A model generated the notes under the pieces. It ran no database searches, was not told where the DNA came from, and was given only the letters and a program-made list of their open reading frames with translations. The position numbers and the translations under genes were made by a program. Shown here piece by piece: positions 19,063 to 27,511 of a stretch of 64,000 nt of DNA. Source of the stretch: Pontibacter arcticus (GTDB taxonomy: Bacteria > Bacteroidota > Bacteroidia > Cytophagales > Hymenobacteraceae); contig NZ_QMDV01000004.1 of NCBI RefSeq assembly GCF_003284895.1, forward strand, positions 250,501 through 314,500. Direction: 5' to 3'. Position 1 is the first letter of the stretch. Each line of letters opens with the position of its first letter.

Positions 19063-19095
19063 TAACATCTAGTAGAAGTATAAAAAGAGAAAGAT

Positions 19096-19305
19096 ATGAA
19101 AGACCTTAAATTTAAAACCAACATAAACTGCGGCGGCTGTATCGAGAAAGTTACCCCCGTACTCGATAACACACAAGGCATAGCAGAATGGGCCGTAGAT
19201 ACAGCCGTTAAAGAAAAGATACTGACCGTTAAAACAGATTCCTTATCCGAAAACGAAGTAATTGCGGTAGTAGAGAAAGCCGGCTTTAAAGCCCAGACCC
19301 TATAG
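19096..19305 (+). CDS. Small heavy-metal-associated (CopZ-like) protein
   Basis: 69-residue single HMA domain, a cytosolic metallochaperone that would hand Cu+ to CopA or to the HMA-AraC regulator. The metal loop is NCGGC (C12, C15) in place of the usual MxCxxC, so the Met before the first Cys is missing and replaced by Asn. The beta-alpha-beta pattern and the final AGFKAQTL are intact. It has its own likely promoter and is ended by a strong hairpin, so it can be expressed apart from copA. Confidence 0.85.
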   Translation: MKDLKFKTNINCGGCIEKVTPVLDNTQGIAEWAVDTAVKEKILTVKTDSLSENEVIAVVEKAGFKAQTL

Positions 19306-19339
19306 GTTATACTTTTAAAGTATAGATTTTATACTTGCA

Positions 19340-19375
19340 AAGCGCCGTTCCGGCTATGGAACGGCGCTTTTTTTA
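19340..19375 (+). terminator. Terminator of the HMA chaperone gene
   Basis: Perfect 12-bp stem (19340-19351 with 19358-19369), 6-nt loop, then a run of T. It is preceded by the palindrome TATACTTTTAAAGTATA at 19309-19325, an inverted pair of the abundant word. Confidence 0.9.
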
Positions 19376-19406
19376 TACTTCAAAATGCTTTTATACTGTA
19401 GACTTT

Positions 19407-19446
19407 ACCCACCCCTAACCCCTCCTCGGAGGGGTTAGGGGTGGGT
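19407..19446. repeat. 19-bp perfect palindromic repeat (ACCCACCCCTAACCCCTCC arms)
   Basis: Two perfect 19-bp arms (19407-19425 and 19428-19446) separated by 2 nt, strongly C-rich on one side and G-rich on the other, unlike the neighbouring AT-rich DNA. It lies between the convergent HMA chaperone and EcsC genes. Similar CCCCTCC-type elements are a common dispersed repeat class in Bacteroidota genomes, and a related longer one lies at 28744-28905. Confidence 0.8.
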
Positions 19447-19496
19447 TTCAGTATTGGTTGTATCTTTTATTCTCCACTTATACTTTAAGCTGTTAA

Positions 19497-20177
19497 CTAG
19501 TTTAGCAGTTTCTGATTCTCGAACCAGCGCATCCGGTAGGCGTTCATGGCAGTATTACCAAGTTTGTTCAGCAGTTTATAATTCACGATTGCCCCAACCG
19601 GTGCCCCGATGATCGGGATCAGCTGGGCCATTTTGGCAAGATCAATATAATCGCGATACTCCTGCTGAAAGTGCAGCCAATTGAACTGGTGAATGTCTTC
19701 GGGCAGATCGTTTTTTTGTAGTTCCCAGTGGCGCATTTGCAGGTATACTTCGCGGCGGTGCTGGTGGCTGCTGAAAGCCAGCTGGAAAATATGCAGCAAA
19801 TAGATCCGCTCGCGGTAATCATCCAGGGCAAATCCGTAAAAAGCGGCAATGTCGTAGAGCATCTTTATTTTCAGACTGATCAGCAACGGGAAATCAGCAA
19901 GGCCCAGCAAAAAGCCACCTGCACCCGTGATGCCGCCTTCGGTCGCGGCTGCTTTCTTGTAGAATTCAATTTGTCGTTGCACCAGCCTTTCGCGTTCCTG
20001 CAGCGGCGCGTGTAACAAAGGCTGCCGGTTTATCTTTTGGGCACCAAACAACATAGCACGTACCATCTGTTTGATAGTGGCAGTAATAGCACCGTGTACC
20101 TTATCCGGAATATAGCTGTTCATTTTTACCTGCAGCTTTTTGGCCATGTTATTCAGGAAAGTTGGGGAGCGCTGCAT
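19497..20177 (-). CDS. EcsC family protein
   Basis: 226-residue EcsC-domain protein of unknown biochemical role; the family is named from the third gene of the Bacillus ecs transport operon. The core Gly-rich hydrophobic segment GGITGAGGFLLGLADFPLL (about 97-115) and the following KIKMLYDIAAFYGF and YRERIYLLHIF are typical. A second hydrophobic hairpin lies near IPIIGAPVGAIVNY (about 188-201). Probably membrane-associated on the cytosolic side. ATG at 20175-20177 is the only good start. It is monocistronic, convergent with the HMA gene. Confidence 0.85.
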   Translation of the reverse strand: MQRSPTFLNNMAKKLQVKMNSYIPDKVHGAITATIKQMVRAMLFGAQKINRQPLLHAPLQERERLVQRQIEFYKKAAATEGGITGAGGFLLGLADFPLLISLKIKMLYDIAAFYGFALDDYRERIYLLHIFQLAFSSHQHRREVYLQMRHWELQKNDLPEDIHQFNWLHFQQEYRDYIDLAKMAQLIPIIGAPVGAIVNYKLLNKLGNTAMNAYRMRWFENQKLLN

Positions 20178-20474
20178 TTGCTGCTGCTAATCCTGCATTT
20201 CTTGTAAAGCGTAATTCTCGTATGGTGGCACCATTTTTTTGCTTACTTGAAGTTAATTCTCTTATACTCTTAAATTTATACTTGCTCTAACTTTAAGAGT
20301 TCGATGTTTAATAGCAACCTGTATCCTTCTAATTTACTATATATAAGAAAATATATTTTATAGCTTAAACAAGATTGATTAATAAAATTTAATTTTTTAA
20401 TAACATAATATATACTTTATTTTATAATTTAGATTACAAATTGCCTCTCAGTTAAACTAAACAAACAGATTCAA
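20178..20474. other. AT-rich divergent intergenic region
   Basis: About 300 bp between the EcsC gene (-) and the large secreted nuclease (+), holding both promoters. It is very AT-rich at 20320-20440, with TATACTT words at 20277 and 20410. No RNA gene or strong hairpin was seen. Confidence 0.4.
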
Positions 20475-23400
20475 ATGAAAAAAATTTTACGAAGCTTGCA
20501 GGCCGCTTGCCTGGTGGTCGGTTTAGGCCTTCCGCTACAAGCTGCAGCACAACAAGTTTTTATTAACGAAATACACTACGATAATGTAGGCACCGATGCA
20601 GGTGAAGGCATTGAAATAGCGGGCCCGGCTGGCGCTGACCTATCCGGCTGGAAACTGGTACCTTATAACGGAGCCAACGGGCAGTCTTACAGCATCCAGA
20701 ATTTATCCGGTACTATTCCGGCGCAGCAGGCTGGGTTTGGGACTGTTTTCGTTCCGATCGCAAACTTACAGAACGGCGACCCCGACGGGATTGCTTTAGT
20801 AGATGCAGCCGGGGCAGTTGTGCAGTTTCTGAGCTACGAAGGTACATTTGCAGCTACCAACGGACCGGCAACCGGATTAACCAGCACTGATATCGGTGTG
20901 AAGCAAGGTACCGCATCCCCAGTTGGGTTTTCGCTTCAGTTAACGGGCACAGGCAAGTCTTACACTGATTTTACCTGGGCGCCGGAAGCCGCCTCTACTT
21001 ACAATGCTGTCAATAACGGGCAAAGCTTTATACCCTTACAAGCAGTGGTGTTCATCAACGAGCTGCACTACGATAACGCTGGCACCGATGCTGGCGAAGG
21101 CGTGGAAGTAGCCGGTAACGCGGGCACCGACCTGGCAGGCTGGAGCATTGTAGCGTACAATGGCAATGATGGCAAACCTTACAAAACGACGTCTCTTGCA
21201 GGGGTGCTGCCTAATCAGCAGAATGGCTACGGCACGTTATTTTTCGAAATAAAAGATTTACAGAACGGATCTCCGGATGCAGTTGCGCTGGTAAATGCGA
21301 ACGGTGAGGTAGTAGAGTTCTTAAGCTACGAAGGTGCTTTTACGGCAGTAGGTGGCCCGGCAGATGGCATGGCCAGCACAGCGATTGTACCAGAAGAGAC
21401 TGGCACAACTCCTATCGGTTTTTCTTTACAGCTAACCGGTTCAGGTTTCAAAGCGTCTGATTTTACCTGGTCTGTGCCCATCGCCAGCACTTATAACAAG
21501 ATCAACGCTGGGCAGAGCTTCGGCGATGGTCCGGTGGAGCCAGAGCCAAACCCTGAACCACAAAAAGTAACTATTGCGCAGGCACGCAAGCTTCCGCTTG
21601 GTACCGAAGTGATTGTAAATGGTACCTTAACGGCTGCCGGCGAACTCGGCGGACCTGCTTTTATACAGGATAACACCGGTGGTATCGCTTTATTTGAGTT
21701 TGATGTTCATAACGGAGAAGATTTTGCCATCGGCGATTCCTTGCAGGTAATTGCGGTTATTGGTGCATTTAACCAGCAGGTGCAGCTAGTGGATGTGATC
21801 GGGTTTACAGACCTAGGTGTTGCTAAAAATCCGATTGCTTCGAAGCAGGTTTCTATTGCCGAGATCAGCACACTGGAAGGCCAGCTGGTAACGATCCCGA
21901 ATGCTACGTTCACGGATACACGCGGTTTACTGTTCCCGGAGAGCAACTATACCATTACAGATAACACAGGCACTACCCAACTGCGCATCGATGGTGATGT
22001 AGAAAGTCTTGTTGGCCGCGTGAAGCCACAGGAGGCAGTTACTGTAACAGGCGTTCTTGGTAGCTTCCGGGGTGCGTTGCAGTTATTCCCGCGCTTCAGA
22101 GCCGATTTGCCAGGCACTGCGCCATACTTGCCAAAAGGCACCGATGTAGCCATCACCAAAACACTGGACGTTATGACCTGGAACATGGAGTTTTTCGGCG
22201 CTACGCAAAAAGATTTCGGACCGGCTGATAACGAACTGCAACTACAGAACGCATTTAAACTGATCGATAGCGTAAAAGCAGATGTAATTGCAGTGCAGGA
22301 AATTTCGGATGAAGCCCTGTTGCAACGCCTGGTAGATATGCTGCCTGGTTACAAGCGTATTTGTTCCGATCGTTATTCTTATTCTTTTGATGGCGAGGAC
22401 CCGGCTTTCCCGGCTCAGAAAGTATGTTTCCTGTATAATACAGCTGTAATTTCGGTAGTAGATGAGCAGGTTATTTTTGAAGAAATGTATGATGCGGCCC
22501 GTTTAGGCGCTAGCACACCACTGGATAAAATTCCGGGCGGTAATCCTTCTTCGTTCTGGTCAAGTGGCCGATTGCCTTATATGCTGACTGTTGATGCAAC
22601 CGTAGAAGGCGTAACAGAAAGATACCAGCTGATCAACATCCACGCAAAATCCGGTTCTGCCAGCGCAGACCTAACCAGAAGACGCTTTGATGTACAGGCC
22701 CTGAAAGATACACTGGATCAGTATTACCCGAATGCAAACATTGTAATGCTGGGAGATTATAATGATGATGTAGACGTTTCGATCGGAGGAGGCACTACAA
22801 CTTATAACCCGTTTGTGTCTTCTGATAACTTTAAAACAGTAACGGCTTCTTTAAGCGAAGCTGGCCTGCGTTCGTTCATCACACAGGATAACGTGATCGA
22901 CCATATCACCATCAGCAACGAGTTGTATGATAATTACCTGGTTGGTACCGAAACGCTTGTTATTCCGTTCAACCTGATCCCGAATTACGCCAACACCACC
23001 TCCGACCACCTGGCAGTGGTGACACGCTTCGAGCTGGCCGACCCGCTTACGGTTGATGCCGGTAAAAACAGAACGGTATACTATGGCTATGCGCCGCAGG
23101 CTTCAACTACACTTACAGCAAGCGATGCAACTGGCGGCAAGCCGGGTTATACGTACCAGTGGAGCAACGGCCAGACAGGGCAGTCTATCACGGTTAGCCC
23201 TTCCGAAACCACCGTTTATACCGTTACAGTAACCGATGCCATAGGCAGAACAGCCACTGATTCGGTACAGGTATGCGTGGTAGATGTGAGCTATAAGAAT
23301 GGCATGGTACAGATCTGCTACAACGCCTCCGGCAAACCAGGTCTTGAGAAGAGCCTGCAGGTGCCGGCTAAACTTGTAGAATCGTTCCTGGCGAAGGGTG

Positions 23401-23732
23401 CTACATTGGGAAGTTGTGGTGTTGCCACATCTTGTGAGGATGCACCAGCACCTGTAGCTCCGGCTGCTGCGGCGAACGTTTATACTTTCACAGCCTATCC
23501 AAACCCGGTTAAAGATAATGTTACCATGAGCTTCGGCGAAGTACCAGCTAGCAAGAAAGTAACTGTTGTGATCTTCAACAGCCAGGGCACCGAAGTATAC
23601 AACCGTACACACGCATTACAAGGAAACAGCCTCGAGCTTAACTTAACATCACTGCGCCTGAAAGAAGGTTTATACTACCTGAAAGCCGGTAACGAAACAG
23701 GAACACACACTGTTAGAATTGTAAAAGAGTAG
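20475..23732 (+). CDS. Secreted lamin-tail/endonuclease protein with T9SS sorting domain
   Basis: 1085-residue extracellular multidomain protein. The order is: signal peptide (1-25, ending AAAQ); two lamin-tail domains in tandem, each starting VFINE(I/L)HYDN (about 28-165 and 192-345); a Pro/Glu linker PVEPEPNPEPQ; an OB-fold DUF5689-like domain (about 366-545); and an endonuclease/exonuclease/phosphatase domain (about 560-860). That last domain carries MTWNMEFFG, AVQEISDEA, NIHAKSGSA, MLGDYNDD and TSDHLAVV, the full catalytic set. It ends with an Ig-like domain and a T9SS type A sorting domain (about 1010-1085, TAYPNPVKDNVTMSF). The active-site set suggests a surface or released DNase. The duplicated LTDs probably bind a polymer or surface. 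It is monocistronic with its own terminator. Confidence 0.9.
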   Translation: MKKILRSLQAACLVVGLGLPLQAAAQQVFINEIHYDNVGTDAGEGIEIAGPAGADLSGWKLVPYNGANGQSYSIQNLSGTIPAQQAGFGTVFVPIANLQNGDPDGIALVDAAGAVVQFLSYEGTFAATNGPATGLTSTDIGVKQGTASPVGFSLQLTGTGKSYTDFTWAPEAASTYNAVNNGQSFIPLQAVVFINELHYDNAGTDAGEGVEVAGNAGTDLAGWSIVAYNGNDGKPYKTTSLAGVLPNQQNGYGTLFFEIKDLQNGSPDAVALVNANGEVVEFLSYEGAFTAVGGPADGMASTAIVPEETGTTPIGFSLQLTGSGFKASDFTWSVPIASTYNKINAGQSFGDGPVEPEPNPEPQKVTIAQARKLPLGTEVIVNGTLTAAGELGGPAFIQDNTGGIALFEFDVHNGEDFAIGDSLQVIAVIGAFNQQVQLVDVIGFTDLGVAKNPIASKQVSIAEISTLEGQLVTIPNATFTDTRGLLFPESNYTITDNTGTTQLRIDGDVESLVGRVKPQEAVTVTGVLGSFRGALQLFPRFRADLPGTAPYLPKGTDVAITKTLDVMTWNMEFFGATQKDFGPADNELQLQNAFKLIDSVKADVIAVQEISDEALLQRLVDMLPGYKRICSDRYSYSFDGEDPAFPAQKVCFLYNTAVISVVDEQVIFEEMYDAARLGASTPLDKIPGGNPSSFWSSGRLPYMLTVDATVEGVTERYQLINIHAKSGSASADLTRRRFDVQALKDTLDQYYPNANIVMLGDYNDDVDVSIGGGTTTYNPFVSSDNFKTVTASLSEAGLRSFITQDNVIDHITISNELYDNYLVGTETLVIPFNLIPNYANTTSDHLAVVTRFELADPLTVDAGKNRTVYYGYAPQASTTLTASDATGGKPGYTYQWSNGQTGQSITVSPSETTVYTVTVTDAIGRTATDSVQVCVVDVSYKNGMVQICYNASGKPGLEKSLQVPAKLVESFLAKGATLGSCGVATSCEDAPAPVAPAAAANVYTFTAYPNPVKDNVTMSFGEVPASKKVTVVIFNSQGTEVYNRTHALQGNSLELNLTSLRLKEGLYYLKAGNETGTHTVRIVKE

Positions 23733-23755
23733 GTATCGCTTACTTTATACTTCAG

Positions 23756-23789
23756 CCGCCCTTTCTGTTTTGCAGGAAGGGCGGTTTTT
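23756..23789 (+). terminator. Terminator of the T9SS nuclease gene
   Basis: Stem CCGCCCTTT (23756-23764) pairs with AAGGGCGG (23777-23784), followed by TTTTT. It lies 24 bp after the stop codon. Confidence 0.85.
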
Positions 23790-23943
23790 ATACTAGGTTT
23801 ATACTTGCTGGAGAGTTCTGAAATAGAGAATAAAGGCGGACGCCGAAAAAAATCAAAAACTTTCAGCAATAACGAAACCCTTTGAAATAAGCTACCGTAT
23901 AAACGGATGGCTAAAAGTTGAAAAGTAAGTTTTCAATATTATG

Positions 23944-23980
23944 AAAGGCTCTCTGTTTATTCAGAGAGCCTTTCTTTTTT
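23944..23980 (+). terminator. Second plus-strand hairpin with T-run, no gene in front
   Basis: Perfect 12-bp stem AAAGGCTCTCTG/CAGAGAGCCTTT (23944-23955 with 23962-23973), 6-nt loop, then CTTTTTT on the plus strand. The minus-strand side lacks a T-run. It is 155 bp past the previous terminator and 20 bp before the convergent nuclease stop, so it may end read-through or a small untranslated RNA. Confidence 0.7.
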
Positions 23981-23993
23981 ATGCGCTTTATAC

Positions 23994-24830
23994 TTACCTG
24001 ACTGGCCCGTTATCGAGGCGGCTTTCCAGGTCTTGCTGTAATTTGGTTGGCAAGGCCGATAGCAAATCGTAGCCGGTTGCCTGTTCAATGGCATCCACCG
24101 TAGTTCTATACTTTGCCCAATCCCCGGAAACAGAATTCAGGTTAGGAGAATCTACCGCTATTACGCGCGTAGAACTGTTGATGCGATTCAGGTCATTATT
24201 CCCCTCAGGTAAAACCACCAGTACTTTCCAGATGCGTGCCGGTACGGTCACACGGCCTTCATCAATTGTTTTCCGGTAGCCATTTTCACCGGTGCCGCCT
24301 GCGCCATACGCCCCCATAATCACATAAATCTCCATGCCTTGCTGCACCAGCTTGCGGGTATATTCTTCGAGGTTCGCCCAGGTTTCGCGGTTGTGGTTCG
24401 GGGCTTGCGGCAGCATATTCGTCATTAAAAAGGTAGCGGCATTATCTTCGCTGCTGCTTGTTCTGTCTGCGGAAGGTGTGCAGTGCCCCCGATCAAAACC
24501 AGTACCCGTGTAACTGGATGCGTTTACTTTATACCAGCCTGCCGGAAGCGTTGCATCGGCCCGGAAGTTATCCTGCCTGTCGGTTTGGCCGAGCCAGGTG
24601 CTGTTCACGTGCCAACTTACCCAGTTAGGTATACCCCGACTTTTGCTATACGATACAACATATTGTGGCTTGGCAAGCAGGTAGTTTTCCGGTTGGCTGC
24701 TATCGGTTATAGCGTTGCTGGGGTTGCCCAAGGCCAGGTGATCGGTTTTATCGGGAGTAACTTCTGTTGACTTACAACTAAACGCGAGCAGAAGTATAAA
24801 TAGGTATTTTAAAGTATGGGAAACTTTCAT
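23994..24830 (-). CDS. DNA/RNA non-specific endonuclease, lipoprotein
   Basis: 278-residue NucA-type beta-beta-alpha-metal nuclease. The N-terminus is a lipoprotein signal (LFILLLAFSC, lipid Cys about 19). The catalytic motif DRGH is at 113-116 with H116 as general base, and the Mg-binding Asn lies in the downstream LPQAPNHNRETWANLE helix. The family degrades single- and double-stranded nucleic acid. Together with the upstream T9SS protein this gives two unrelated exported nucleases converging on one another, fitting use of external DNA for phosphate or nucleosides. ATG at 24830 is clear. Confidence 0.92.
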   Translation of the reverse strand: MKVSHTLKYLFILLLAFSCKSTEVTPDKTDHLALGNPSNAITDSSQPENYLLAKPQYVVSYSKSRGIPNWVSWHVNSTWLGQTDRQDNFRADATLPAGWYKVNASSYTGTGFDRGHCTPSADRTSSSEDNAATFLMTNMLPQAPNHNRETWANLEEYTRKLVQQGMEIYVIMGAYGAGGTGENGYRKTIDEGRVTVPARIWKVLVVLPEGNNDLNRINSSTRVIAVDSPNLNSVSGDWAKYRTTVDAIEQATGYDLLSALPTKLQQDLESRLDNGPVR

Positions 24831-24924
24831 TTATAAATTGTGTGAACTCCTCCGGCAAAAGGAGAGAGTAGGAGTAAGGATAACTTAGTAAAAGTAACTT
24901 TATTGTACCAAAAATAAATGGTTT

Positions 24925-24956
24925 CTGCTCTTGATGCGTGTTTTTTGTCAGCAAGC
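24925..24956 (-). repeat. Decayed half copy of the twin-hairpin REP-like repeat
   Basis: TGCTCTTGATGCGTGTTTT and the following CAGCAAGC match one half of the ~75-bp family found at 48369-48443 (same strand). The other half is lost except for a possible GGCCGTTG at 24972. Confidence 0.5.
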
Positions 24957-25051
24957 GTTAAGGTCGTATAATGGCCGTTGAAATCAGGCTGGGAAATGAT
25001 TTTAAGGAAGTGCTTTCAAAGTATAAAGATCGCTTCTAAAGTATAAATAAG

Positions 25052-26107
25052 TTAAAGTGCCTTTTTTTGCTGTGCCTGCTTTATTTCCTGAAAGGGGCCA
25101 TACTTGTGTTGCTTCTCAGTGAAGGCATCGGCGTAAGGCCCGAACGGATGATCGAACGGTTTGTCTGCTATTTCAGGCCAGTCCTGCTTGAATGTTTTTT
25201 GCGGCCGTGGCATGGAGTTTACATACGCGGCCACATCCCAGGCTTCCTCATCAGAAAGTATGGGTTTGTCGTAAGTCGCGCCAAGGGGCATGTTGGCTTT
25301 CACAAACTTCGCGAAATTAGAGATCCGGTACAGGCCTGCACTTACATTATAACTGTTGTCCCCGTAAAGCGGCGGATAAAGATATTCTGTGGCGCCAGCT
25401 TTTTTCTGGCCTTGCCCGTTTTCGCTGTGGCAGGTTTGGCATCTGGTTTCGTATACCAGTTTTCCTTTTTCAGGTGAGGCAGCCCTGTCAAGTAGCGCGA
25501 TTTCATATAAGCCGGCTCCTTCCGGTTCGTCGCCTTTTTTTACATCCCTGCCCACCCAGTTGATGTAAGCGGCCATGGCTTTTAGTTCTTCTGAGTGCAG
25601 TGGCAGTGGCTTCCCATTTAGGCTGCGCTCCAGGCAATCGTTGATGCGCTTGTATATATCTTCTTCGGAGCCTGATCTTTTCCTGAATTTAGGGTAAGTT
25701 GAGAATACGCGCGAATAGTTGTTTCCGAATATCTTGGTGCCTGCATCCAGGTGGCAGTTCTGGCAGTTCATGCCGTTGCTGATCTGCAAAACGCTTCCTT
25801 CAGGCCCTAGGTATTTGGCTGTATGCGCAATCAACTCGCGGCCATACGTTATACTTTTTTCTTCGGGATTTCCTGTCAGCGAACTGAGCGCAGGTGCGCG
25901 CCATACTTCGTCTTTCTCTATTGACGTAACAGGTTCAGATTTTCCGGTTGAATTGACGGTTTTTGAATCAGTGAAAGTATAACTGGCAGCCGGGTATAAA
26001 TAGAAAGCACCTGTAACAGCCACTAAAAGCAAAACGACAAAAGAAAGTAAGGCCAGTATGCCGCAGGTGCTTAGCAATAGGTTTATACTTTTTTTGTCGT
26101 CTTTCAT
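25052..26107 (-). CDS. TsdA-like dihaem cytochrome c (thiosulfate dehydrogenase family)
   Basis: 351-residue c-type cytochrome with one N-terminal membrane anchor (about 16-36) and two haem sites, CQNCH (115-119) and CQTCH (223-227). The first domain contains INDCLERSLNGK. The Cys (C158) sits where TsdA enzymes carry their unusual Cys haem ligand, so oxidation of thiosulfate to tetrathionate, or the reverse, is the best guess. The C-terminal KTFKQDWPEIADKPFDHPFG tail is also seen in this family. It begins 15 bp after the eboF stop in the same direction, so it is probably transcribed with the ebo genes. No other sulfur-oxidation gene is near. Confidence 0.7.
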   Translation of the reverse strand: MKDDKKSINLLLSTCGILALLSFVVLLLVAVTGAFYLYPAASYTFTDSKTVNSTGKSEPVTSIEKDEVWRAPALSSLTGNPEEKSITYGRELIAHTAKYLGPEGSVLQISNGMNCQNCHLDAGTKIFGNNYSRVFSTYPKFRKRSGSEEDIYKRINDCLERSLNGKPLPLHSEELKAMAAYINWVGRDVKKGDEPEGAGLYEIALLDRAASPEKGKLVYETRCQTCHSENGQGQKKAGATEYLYPPLYGDNSYNVSAGLYRISNFAKFVKANMPLGATYDKPILSDEEAWDVAAYVNSMPRPQKTFKQDWPEIADKPFDHPFGPYADAFTEKQHKYGPFQEIKQAQQKKAL

Positions 26108-26122
26108 ACTTTAGAGTTTCGT

Positions 26123-27511
26123 TTACGTTACGGTTACGCCTTGTGTTAAGTGGGCCAATATGATATTGAAAACATCGGTTGCCTGTACTTCGGCGGGCGC
26201 TACATCCGGGTTTTTAGTTAGCAGCAACGGCCATTCCCCTTTATCTTCCGGAATGCGCCCATGCGAGCCTTTCACTAACGTAGCATCCAGCGGAATGATA
26301 TCCATTAGCGTCCGGAATCCCAGTTTCTTTTTGAGCAGTTTACCTGCCACCAACGGCATCAGGAACTTGATCTTCGGGTCGGCAAACATCTCTACGGGGT
26401 CGTAACCCGGCTTTTTATGGATATCGACCATGCGGGCAAAATCCGGCGCTTTGGCATCATCGAGCCAGTAATAATAATTGAACCACGAATCTTTATCGGC
26501 AATCGCCACCAGTTCACCGCAACGGTCGTGGGCCAGGTTATACTTGTTGCGCTCGTCGCCTTCCAGTACTTCCTGCACGCCGGGCACCTGTTGCAGCAGC
26601 GCTTTTATTTCTTTTAATTTTGATAAGTCGTTTACGTAAACATGCGCTACCTGGTGGTCGGCTACAGCAAAAGCTTTGCTGATTCCGGCATCCAGTAACT
26701 CCAGGCCACGTTCTTCGCGCACAGCTATGTAGCCTTTCTCACGCAGAATCCGGTTCAGCGATATAGAGCGGTTCACATCCGAAATACCATACTCCGAAAG
26801 TATAATTACCTGTGCGCCGCGGGCTTCATAAAACTTTACCAGATCAGCGCAGACGGTATCAATTTCCTGCAAATCTTTGGCGATGCGCGAATCGCTGGGT
26901 CCGAGGCGTTGCAGGTTATAATCGAGGTGGGGCAGGTAAATAAAGGTGAGGGTCGGGTTGTAGAGCTCATCGGTTATTTTAGAGGCATCCGCAATCCACT
27001 TACTCGATTTGATCTCGGTTTTAGGTCCCCAGTAACTGAATAACGGGAACGTGCCCAGTTTCGCCTGTAACTTATCACGCAGGTCAGCAGGCTGGGTATA
27101 GCAATCGGGCATCTTACGGCCATCGGCCAGATATTGCGGGCGCGGCGTGAGCGTATAATCTGCATTAGTGTACATGTTATACCACCAGCCCATGTTCGCG
27201 CAGGTAAACGTCGGGTCCATGGCTTTGGCCACATCCCAGATCTTTTCTGCCTGAATCAGTTTGTTTGACTGCCGCCAGAATTTGATCTCACACTCGTCCC
27301 TGAAATACCAGCCGTTGCCCACAATACCATGTTCTTCGGGTGCTTTGCCGGTGAGGTACGTAGCGTGAGCCGTGCAGGTAACAGCAGGCACCACAGGTTT
27401 TATGAGGTGTTGCTGCGCTTTAGTTGCCCATTCCGATAAAAAAGGAGTATTGTTTTTTGAAAGCAGCGAGGTGGTTAAGCCTACTACATCTATTACGACA
27501 GTTTTATGCAT
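26123..27511 (-). CDS. eboF: Alkaline phosphatase superfamily protein EboF
   Basis: 462-residue type I phosphodiesterase/nucleotide pyrophosphatase relative. The N-terminal metal Asp (D8) and nucleophile region VVGLTTSLLSK (9-19) are present. Later metal ligands lie in HLDYNLQRLGPSDSR, LSEYGISDV, VADHQVAHV and KGSHGRIPED. There is no signal peptide, so it is cytosolic as other Ebo proteins are. Its start overlaps the eboE stop by 8 bp, giving tight translational coupling. It is the last ebo gene here. The family is conserved in ebo clusters; the substrate is not known. Confidence 0.85.
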   Translation of the reverse strand: MHKTVVIDVVGLTTSLLSKNNTPFLSEWATKAQQHLIKPVVPAVTCTAHATYLTGKAPEEHGIVGNGWYFRDECEIKFWRQSNKLIQAEKIWDVAKAMDPTFTCANMGWWYNMYTNADYTLTPRPQYLADGRKMPDCYTQPADLRDKLQAKLGTFPLFSYWGPKTEIKSSKWIADASKITDELYNPTLTFIYLPHLDYNLQRLGPSDSRIAKDLQEIDTVCADLVKFYEARGAQVIILSEYGISDVNRSISLNRILREKGYIAVREERGLELLDAGISKAFAVADHQVAHVYVNDLSKLKEIKALLQQVPGVQEVLEGDERNKYNLAHDRCGELVAIADKDSWFNYYYWLDDAKAPDFARMVDIHKKPGYDPVEMFADPKIKFLMPLVAGKLLKKKLGFRTLMDIIPLDATLVKGSHGRIPEDKGEWPLLLTKNPDVAPAEVQATDVFNIILAHLTQGVTVT

